Source: Sorghum bicolor (taxonomy: Eukaryota; Streptophyta; Magnoliopsida; Poales; Poaceae). From it: DNA of 64,000 bases. A program made the translations under genes and the position numbers. Location of the stretch: the NCBI RefSeq assembly GCF_000003195.3, contig NC_012878.2, positions 9,049,945 to 9,113,944 of the forward strand, read 5' to 3'. The notes beneath the pieces were generated by a model. The model had not been told where the DNA came from, did no database searches, and was given only the letters and a program-made list of their open reading frames with translations. How positions within the stretch are numbered: the stretch's first letter is position 1; each line of letters starts with the position of its first letter. Below, one piece after another: positions 55,557 through 64,000 of the stretch.

Positions 55557-58500
55557 CTATTCTTCCTCCTCCACCTCAGGTGGCAACGTTGGGCTCTTTG
55601 AGCACACAGTGGTGTTATGGAGCTGCTTTATTTTGTCAGCTATGTTACAAGTACCTGGAATAGGATGAGGATTTATCACAACAAATTTCCTTGCATATAT
55701 TTGAGTCCAAATAATAGGAATAGATGTTAATTCTTCAGTATGAGTAGTCCTGATGCAGTCACACATCAAATATAATCTCGGCAACGATGAAAAGTGTGAA
55801 CATACTAGCCATTTTGCAGTAAGTAGAAGTACCAAGATTAGATAGCAAAATTGATTCAGACTTCCCTATTGCTATGATAATGATAGATAGTTTCTGAAGA
55901 CACACCTGAACATTTCTTACTGTCCCATACAGCAATGGAGGTAGGAGTGCATATTGAATCACACATTGCTCTGTTGTCTTCATGCTTTACATTCATAGCA
56001 AGCATCCATGCGCCGACTGTAACATCTTCGTAATCAAACATCCTTAAGCTGGAAAATGCACGCATGTATAATGACTATTTCGAATACACAAGAAACAAAC
56101 AGTAAAGAGAAGTCATAATAATGGCAAAAATGTTGGACTGAACTAATATTATGTACACTCTATTACCATGAACCCTATAGTTCTTTTTGCTTTGATAAAT
56201 AACAAACCATACAGTTCATTTGGTGCTGATAACACATAACAACTCTAGTACAATGCAACATATTGATATCTGGGTGTACCCTGCATATCTTTAACTTACA
56301 TGCATACAAACCATCTAAATGGCATTCCCTAGAAACATGAAATCCTTGGATTAACACACTCCCATGTAAAGGTGAAAAAGAAGGTCAATCCAATTATTCC
56401 ATGAGTGCAAGCAAAATATGAAAAGTCAGTAGCATGTTGGATGTAAGCTTGGGTTTAAGCTTGTTGGATGCACTTCAATTTCCCATATTTCAGGTGAAAA
56501 GAGAAGTCACAAAATTATAAGTGACCAACCTATCACTCTTTGTAGTAGCTAGAGCTTCAACCACCTCAGAAGAAAGAGCATATAGTGAACCAGAAGCATG
56601 CATGAAGTACTCGTTACCCAAAAGTTCCCAAGAACTTTCGTACCTGAAATTTAAACAGGAACACTTCAAAGAATAGTATTAGTGTGAAGGCCAAGGGATC
56701 AAGCAGCTGACAACATCCAGCACATCCTTTTTGTCTCGAAAAACACAGGAGAGCTGCACATCACTATATTAAGAAGTAACAATGGGAAAGAACCCATACA
56801 ACACACCCCAGGCCAGCCAAAAGGCAAGCCCCAGGGACACAAACTCACACTCACACCGACTCATGCCAACTCACAACATCCAGCACATCTTGTCTCCTGT
56901 GTATAAGAAAGGGAAGTGTGGTTTATTGTGTTACGGAAGCTGGATTTACAGGCTCTTGTTCCTGACTATAGTTCTTGTATTTGGTGGTGCCATGCATTCA
57001 AAAGGGTGGACAAGCAGCGTAGAAAAGGCTGAAACACTTCCACTCGTTTGCTGGTTTGGGAGCTATGGAAACATCACAATGGTTGCTTATTCAACAGGGC
57101 TTAGGGACTTGAAACTTTGGTGGTAAGGGCAGTAGTGGAGAAGCATCCCTTATGGTGTGCATCTGGGGCTAAAGATCTCCATAACATTTTCTAAGGCCTG
57201 CTGCCTCAGTTCTTTGGTCATCTTTTATTTTGCTCACCCGCATGCCTGTTCTTTGCTTATGGGGGTTTGGTTGTGTTTGTTGTGTCACTTTGTGTTCAGT
57301 AAAGAAATAATTACAATGCTATGGATGCAAAAGAGACGTATGGAAATCAATTTAGAAGCCACATATGTCCCAGAATTTGAACTGACCATTTTATTTGTAA
57401 TACATATTTCCTGGAATAAGAACTGATTAACTGACCATTTCATATTTGGATCATTGACAACTGGTCCCTTCTTCATGCAACCAATGTATGTCTTGTGCTG
57501 AGCTCTTTCTTTTGCAAGAAGAGCAGCAAGTCTATCTGCCTTAGAAGTATGAGTCATATAACAGGTCTAAGAAGCAGCAATTGTACAATATAGTCACTAA
57601 CTTCACCTGGGCGCAGGTAGATATCATCATTAGCTTTGACATAGAATTCTGCATTGAACATGTGGTAAGCTGCTTTGAAAAATGCTAACCTATCAGACAG
57701 GTAACAAAAGTGGGACTGGTTAGATTAACCACATGTAAGTTCACAGGTACCATACGACGGTAAAGAGTGTACACAAACTTACATCTTCTGTGGGGGCTTT
57801 GTGTCCTCATCAGCATCAATAAACAAAAAGTCATGATAAGTATCCGCCTCTTTCTGAAGATCTTCCATTTTATCTTTGTCCTTTGGCCGTCTAGTGACAA
57901 ACCTAAAAGACAATCCAGTTCCATGTTCTAAACTGCAATACAGAAGAAATGGCTGCAGTAAGCCCCAAAAGCTTCAACATGGTACAACAGAATTGTTCTT
58001 GCACATGAGCACAGATGTCAGAGTCCAACTTGGATTCAGGTATTTGATTTGTCCAAAATACAAAAGGGCACATGAGCACTGAGTCCAAGAACACTTTATT
58101 CTTGTACATTCAAAAGCATTACAGCATTCCCATGCATTCTTTTGTTCTGGAAATATAAGATACACAAAAATGGAACATGGAAATAAGGGGATTAATTTTG
58201 CCCATAGAAACTAAAAGGGCGAGGAAAGGAAAACAGAGAGCATTACTAGATTTGGAAGAGATCGATCTATTTTGTCTCATAATCACATACACACACAAGG
58301 CCCAGCCTCAAAAATAGTGAATTGTATGTCCGATCACTATGCTGACACTATGCCATAAATGTGACAAGCTGTCAGTAAACTACTTTTCTCCACGCCAAGG
58401 AGTACAGTAATTAAATACAGAGTCATGTAATTGAACATTTCAAGACACATTGCAACACTCAGAACTCAAAAAAAAAAAGAACAAGAAAAAAGAAAAAGGA

Positions 58501-59633
58501 AAAGAAAATTAGCTAAACATACTTTTTTCAATCACCCAAGATTTGTTTCGAGTGAACAGTTTTGGATTGAATCTCATTTCTTCACTGAGTCTTCATAGAT
58601 AATTTCTGCTATACATTTCAGGACACCTGATATACCACAATTTGTACTGTACTTCGAACACAGGACATACTGCACTTTGGACACAGGACGCCTGCTTTGA
58701 AATGATTAGAATTGCAATACAAATTAATTTCAGTTCTAATGATGTAATTTATTATTAATGCCTTGTAAAATGATGGAACCAAATTTGTATGGCTATTTGA
58801 AGTTGTCATCACTGCCGTTACACGATAACCTCTTGTTCATGTTAGCAATCATTCATGAGAAGTTAATTATGGTAAATGGCAACTAGTGGCAGAAAGCAAT
58901 GAATCAAATCGGCCCAGTTAGTAAGACTCACCCCACCCCGCCCGATTGAAAAATTGCGTTCTCAAATAGTGACCATTTGCAATTGGAGCAGATGACCCAG
59001 AGATCTAAGTTATAAGCGACCTTATTAGCAGGAAAATGCAAGTAACAGCAAGCGCACAAGCAACGTCTTAACCGATCACATCATGGTAGGAGCTAGATAC
59101 TAAAATGCAGCTAGTAGTGTATACGTGACACGAGCAGCAGCAATCTAGATCATGAATCTACCCAGATCCAAAGCTTATGGAAGTGTGCGGAACCTTACGA
59201 TGCCTTCGGGGTTGGGCGGGAACCAGGTAGCGCGGAGCGCAGCGCGTCGGGCAGCGGAGATGTTGCCGTGCTCCGTGTGTACGCCAACGACAGCGAGCAC
59301 CTTCTCCCTGTCGCTGGCGGAGAAGTTGCCGTGCGAGGAGGCCGCTAGGAAGGAGCGGAGCGAGTCCTCGGCGCGTCCGCAGCGGAAGGCGACAGTAGGC
59401 GGAGGCTGCGGCAGGGGCTGGCGGTTACGGCTGGTGGAGATGGCGAAGGCGAAGGAGGCGGCGGCGAGGGCGAGGCAGGCGACGGCGAAGAAGAGGAGGA
59501 GGCGGTTAGCGGAGGCGGGGGAGGAGGGGAAGGTGGGGGTGTAGGGCCGCCGCGGCTTGGCCTCATCATCGGAGCGGCGGTAGGGGAGGAGGTCGTCGTC
59601 GTGGTGGCGGTGCTTGGGGTGGTGGAGCGGCAT
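55557..59633 (-). CDS. probable beta-1,3-galactosyltransferase, GT31 (7 exons)
   Basis: Model: exons 59194-59633, 57783-57932, 57607-57689, 57436-57535, 56530-56643, 55906-56048 and 55557-55654. All have GT/AG borders and matching phases, giving 375 aa. GT31 enzymes add beta-1,3-linked galactose to glycoproteins such as arabinogalactan proteins or N-glycans in the Golgi. It is a type II membrane protein: cytosolic His/Asp/Pro-rich tail, then a membrane anchor at about 44-66. The catalytic domain has [36 protein letters not shown], the DxD region [21 protein letters not shown], a [16 protein letters not shown] segment, [13 protein letters not shown] and a C-terminal CSKSPTLPP. The order and ending fit the Arabidopsis B3GALT12-14 group, which lacks a lectin domain. 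Odd: the first Asp of the usual DDD motif is Asn217. The exon 1 donor is GTTCCG; an alternative GTAAGG 5 bp upstream breaks the frame. Confidence 0.92.
57933..59193 (-). other. intron 1 of the galactosyltransferase (1.26 kb)
   Basis: The largest intron of the gene. AT-rich with poly-A-like runs at 58468-58505. No mobile element with clear ends was recognised in it. The other introns range from 82 to 792 bp. Intron 4 (56644-57435) contains an antisense frame at 56782-57126 without motifs. Confidence 0.8.
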
Positions 59634-59818
59634 TGCTACGGTTGCTTCCAGATGGTTCTAGAAGGAGAGTGGAGGAACAAGAAGCAGAGGAGGTTGGTTT
59701 GATCTGATCTGACTGTCCGAGCAACGTTGCTTTGGGTTTAAGCTAAGCTTAATATGATAGCCACACTTTTACTTGGACTGTTGTACTGCTAATCCTTTTG
59801 ATTGAGTAGTGATTTGAG

Positions 59819-60060
59819 GCCTTGTTTAGTTGGCAAAATAAAAAGTTTTCGAACACTGCAGCACTTTCGTTTGTTTGCGGTAAATATTGTCCAATTATAG
59901 ACAAACTAGACTTAAAAGATTCATTTTGCGATTTAGAGGCAAACTGTGTAGTTAATTTTTGTTTTTGACTATATTTAATGCTTCATGCATGTGTCGCAAG
60001 ATTCGATGTGACAGAGAATTTTGAAAAGTTTTTAGTTTTTGGGCTGAACTAAACAAGGCC
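59819..60060. mobile_element. GGCCTTGTTTAG-family MITE, complete
   Basis: GGCCTTGTTTAGTTGGC to GAACTAAACAAGGCC, flanked by TGA on both sides (59816-59818 and 60061-60063). It lies about 185 bp upstream of the galactosyltransferase start codon, in the likely promoter. Confidence 0.93.
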
Positions 60061-60096
60061 TGAGTCTGACAACTAGCCAATTTTCCTTTTTTTAAC

Positions 60097-63000
60097 TACT
60101 AGCAAAAATACCCGTGCGTTGCAACAGGAGATAAAAAACTATTGAACGTTCATAAAACATTATAGAAATGATGCATATTTATTTATATTTTATTAAATAT
60201 ATAATTTTTGTTATGATGACCATGACATCCTTGGCCACCATGGCCGGTAGGGGGTAAGCATCCAAGCAAGGTGGTATAGACGCACCTACACAAGCGGTTG
60301 CCAGTACGGTGTGAACGGCTGTCGAGTAGAACATTGTGGCTTCTCGGCAGCACAACACGGCCGCGCAGGCAGGTGGGGAGGTGATATGCACAGTGTAACA
60401 TCTAAATTTTGATTTTCAAATAATAGGATTTAATTTGATTTATTAAAATATTTTTGTGAGCATTTAATTTAGTGAATAAATAATTTTGAGGGAAATAAAA
60501 TTCATCATAGGTTTAGAAACATGGTTATGCAATCATGCTGGAGCATAGTGTTTCTGTACTGATTATTTTGATTTTATTTTATCTGTTTTTGCCCAAAACT
60601 CTTTTGGAAAAAGAATTGAAAAGAAAAGAAATAAAAAGAAAAAGGGGAGAAGCCCTCGGAACCAGGCCGAGGCCCAGCTCCCCATTTCTTCCCACCCGCG
60701 GTCAGCCATCCCCGCGGCCCATCTCTTCTCCCCGGCCCAACTCACGGCGACTGGGCAGGCGCGCCCCTCCTCTCCCTTTGATCCGCTGACAGCTGGACCC
60801 CGTCTCTTTCTCTCTAACCGAACGGGCCCGCAAGTCAGCGCTACTGTTCTTCTTCTTGCCAACCGTAACCAAGCTGGCCTCGAATTCCCTAGCAGGAAAT
60901 CCCGATTCCTTCGGGATTTGATCGCCCCAACCCTTCTAAAGCCCTGCGGTTTCCCCTCTACTCCGTCTTCTCTTTCCATGCCACGGCAGGAGCCCTAGCC
61001 GATGCCGTAAGACCCAGTCGGGATCTCACCGTGGAGCAGATCGCGCCGTCGCCGTGGTCGTCATCTCCTACTGCGCAAAGATCGTCGACAAACTGTGTGC
61101 CGAGCTTCGCAGCAAGGTAGCGGAACCTCCGAGCGTCTTCCCGTGTCCTCTCTCAAGTCCAGAAGCCCGTGCAGCCTCACCGAGCACTGTAGGGGAGCTC
61201 TCGTCCGCCATTGCACGCTGAGCGCCCTTCCCCGAGATCAATCCGAGCCCCGAAGACCCCTAGGTGAGTTCGCGTGAGTCCCCGCTTCGTCCCCGTGCCC
61301 TTGGTTTGGAGTTTGGCCCGTCGTAGCGCGCGTTCCACATCTCCGGCGATGCTCCGGCCAAGGCGCCGCCGTGGGTGGCCTTGTCCCGGCCGGACCGCCG
61401 CCTGATGCCCCTGGAAGAAACCTGGACCGTTGGATGAAGGATCGGTGGCCGAGATTAGAAGATACCCCTTCGGGGTGTATTTTCGTAAGGAGTCCCTGAG
61501 TTTTTCCAAAATTAAACCCGCGATCCAAAGCGCCATATCAGGTTTACGTTTTCTAGGTTTTGAAAACGTATTTTCTCCCGACTCAGTTCTAAATACGTTT
61601 TCACTAATTACAAGATTGCCATTGATTTTGTAATGCTCATAAAATATTCATTTTAACTCCGTTTTTGTCCATTCAAATTGCGTTAGATTCGTCTTCTCGA
61701 GATCTACGTGTTAGTATCACTGTTTTCTCAGTTTGAAACCTTTTAGTTTCGTGGTACTATTTAATTATTTATTTATCTATAGGAAATCTTGGAAAATTCA
61801 TATTTTCTCCGTTTTAATTCCGATTTTCGTGAACTTTACGTTTGTGTGATCGTAGTGCTGCGTAGAATATTTTGGTAAACTTTTATATTTGTTTTACTAC
61901 TGTTTGGTGTAATGTTCTAATTATAGTTTGTTTGCTTCGTGTATGATTGTCTACATTGGACTGTGTGTTGTTGATTGATGATTGGGATTAGACGGTGAGC
62001 CGTACGTTGGTGATCAAGATCAAACCTTTGAGGACCAGCAGGCTTAGGAGAGCTTTGAGCAAGGCAAGTATAACTTGGGATTATCCTTAATACCTACACA
62101 CTTTTAATACATATTTCATATGCATGTGTCCACCTTGATGACCTTAGCAAAATCATAGATGATTGTTATCCTGAATTCCTTGTTACCTATTTGGATATGC
62201 ATTTGGGTAGTTCTTGCTACTGTTTGATTATTAATCCATGATCTTGTAACATGAATATTTGAATATACAATAAACAATAAAATAAGCTTTCTAGCAACTT
62301 GAATATAAAGGGTGGGAAGAACTCTGGCTTTTGCTGGATTGATCTTGACCCTCCATAAGGACTTATCCCTTGGCAAAAGCTGGGACAACTCGTACAACCA
62401 TGAGGGCTATATGGCTCTGGCTTTAGCTCAGTATGAAGAACTTTTCCAGCTTGTTAGAGGTTACCCGAAAGGGCGGAGGGGCTGAACCGTTTTGGGTATA
62501 GTGTGGCCTCTGTCTGTATGTGTATAGGCTGCGAGTCATTGTGCCATCGAAAGGGGGGCTCTATATCTGCGCGCAAAGGAAACCTTGCGGCCCTAACATG
62601 TTAGACGAACTTTTGAAAGGCTTCATAGTGTCTCTGCCGACCTCTCTTGGAAGGGGGTTAAGAGATTAGCTACCTCGGGCGAAAGGGTAAATCATGACTC
62701 ATGGGTAAAGATGTACAACCTCTGCAGAGTGTTAAATCTGGTATACTAGCCGTGCCCACGGATACGGGCGACCCGGAAAACTGACGGAATAGATGGACAC
62801 TGATGAACGTGAATAATGATAATAAATGATGGTTTATTATGTTGTTTATATGAGTTATTCTTAATTCTTGTATACATTGATCATGTGGTTATGGGATTAA
62901 TTATGCTACCTTGATATTCGCTATCCAATGATTAAACATGCTATCCACTATTAAAAGCTAAATGCAGTCAAACCAGTGTCAGTTATTTTGAGCCTCATGA

Positions 63001-63738
63001 ACCCCTGGTTATACTTGTTGAGTACGATATGTGCTCACTCTTGCAATTTCCCAACACCCCAGGTTATGATAATGATGATGCTTGGAATGAGGACTACCGT
63101 TATGAGTACTAGGTTTGGAGTCAACCAGTCAATGCTGTCCCTGTGTGGAGCTTCCGTCGAGAGCGATGTTTACTTTATGCTATCATTTTTGTATGAGACT
63201 ATGTGATATATTATATTCCGCTATGTAATAAACACTGCAATGGTACATTTGAGATTTGTCTACTTATGTGTGCGACTGTTTCTGGAGCACATATGAGTCT
63301 TTCATGCATCCTATTTTGTTCTTAAAATATGGGTGTGACACACAGCCTCGCCGACGGAGCACAGGAGCGGCCTTGGTGAGCGACGGAGCGTGGGAGTAGC
63401 ATCCGCAGGTTGGACGTGCCTTCGACAGCTGGTGTGGGCGTTGTCAGGCGCTGGAAAGATGCATCAGCGGCATGGGGAAATAAGCGAGCTCGCCGACACA
63501 TCGACGACATGGGGAGACGAGCGAACGTGCCGACGCAGCGGCGACGCCGAGAGACGAGCGAGCAATGAAACCATTAGCGGCGGCACGGATAGGGGCTATG
63601 GATACGAATTTCTTTTCCCTGGATGCATAGTAGCAACTCAACTTGGGCCTTAGTGAGGGGTCGCAGACGAGTGGGTCGACCGTTGAGCTAGACGTCTAAA
63701 AAGACCAGAAATTTTACCTCTTTATTAATAGGTAGGTA
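60097..63738. mobile_element. older DNA element (CCCGTGCGTTGCAAC type), interrupted by a solo LTR
   Basis: The left part (60097-60393) starts ACTAGCAAAAATACCCGTGCG and GTTGCAACAGG. The right part (63341-63738) ends with TTTTACCTCTTTATTAATAGG. I know this pair of end styles from a common grass DNA transposon, but I cannot assign the superfamily or find a target duplication. No transposase is seen. Confidence 0.45.
60394..63340 (+). mobile_element. solo LTR (2.95 kb) with 5-bp target duplication
   Basis: Starts TGTAACATCTAAATTTTG and ends AATATGGGTGTGACA, so TG...CA. CACAG directly flanks both sides (60389-60393 and 63341-63345). No gag, pol, primer site or polypurine tract lies inside, and no second LTR lies nearby, so the two LTRs of a full element have recombined to one. 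A GC-rich zone (60650-61440) is followed by an AT-rich zone and AATAAA at 63227-63232, a probable poly(A) signal. The size and the TGTAACA-type ends suit a Ty3/gypsy LTR. Lineage is inference. Confidence 0.88.
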
Positions 63739-64000
63739 TAGGTATAGATATATGTAGACATATTTAAATATATATTCTATGATAAATTTAATAGTACTAT
63801 TTTGGTACTATAAATCTTAGTATTTTTTCCTAGAAATTCGGTTAAATTTTAAAAAGTTTGGCTTAAGAGAACTCTAAGACTTGAAGTTTTTAGAGACAGA
63901 GAAAGTAACAAGCATTTAGAGTGGTAGTAATCACATGATTACCAAACTGTAGCCCCTCCAGCAACATAACCACTTCATGTATTCATATTAGAAATGGATA
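63739..64000. other. Stowaway-like fragment and intergenic edge
   Basis: From about 63740 to 63910 the text resembles the right half of the Stowaway-like element at 35152-35405 (TATTCTATGATAAATTTAATAG, then GAAGTTTTTAGAGACAGAGAAAGTA). No clear left end is seen. The window ends in plain intergenic DNA. Confidence 0.45.

Noticed and set aside
56782..57126. 114-codon plus-strand frame
   Set aside because: Lies in intron 4 of the galactosyltransferase on the opposite strand; no motif.
59152..59544. 130-codon plus-strand frame
   Set aside because: Antisense shadow of galactosyltransferase exon 1.
60535..61536. Frames of 84-138 aa as host exons
   Set aside because: They lie within the 2.9-kb solo LTR and have no motif.

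Overview
This 64 kb window looks like nuclear DNA of a grass, most likely an Andropogoneae species such as Sorghum. The reasons are the intron structure with GT/AG borders, the very GC-rich 5' coding exons, the dense small DNA transposons typical of grass euchromatin, and the nested Ty1/copia LTR elements. There are no bacterial operons, CRISPR arrays or phage genes. No tRNA or rRNA gene was recognised. All calls were made by reading the sequence; no database search was possible.

Host genes, left to right: a single-exon CC-type glutaredoxin (+, 2248-2688); a four-exon ZIP metal transporter (+, 26181-28081) with a perfect zinc-deficiency element upstream; a small acidic single-exon protein of unknown function (-, 35920-36360); an NHL/LEA-2 type membrane protein (-, 47103-48002); and a seven-exon GT31 beta-1,3-galactosyltransferase (-, 55557-59633). 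They are unrelated in function and are each transcribed on their own.

Most of the rest is mobile DNA. At 10159-22322 lies a complete, very young Ty1/copia element of the Sirevirus kind, on the minus strand. It has 1248-bp LTRs with no difference seen, a 5-bp target duplication, a primer binding site, a polypurine tract, intact gag and pol frames, and an extra 535-aa ORF where Sireviruses carry an envelope-like gene. It sits inside an older LTR of related type, and further LTR remnants lie at 6592-9795, 23840-24195 and 39260-40640. At 41498-45447 is a complete Mutator-like element with TIRs of about 130 bp, an 8-bp target duplication and a FAR1-type transposase broken by one frameshift. At 60394-63340 is a 2.9-kb solo LTR with a 5-bp duplication, inside an older DNA element.

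Small elements fill the gaps: about 20 copies or pieces of one 240-bp MITE family (ends GGCCTTGTTTAG), two hAT MITEs with 8-bp duplications, three Tourist-like elements, three or more Stowaway-like elements and several microsatellites. The most unusual pattern is a 17-bp palindrome (GGGCGGCASTGCCGCCC) scattered through the young copia element in pairs. The pairs are spaced exactly 22 bp in non-coding parts and 21 bp inside gag and pol.
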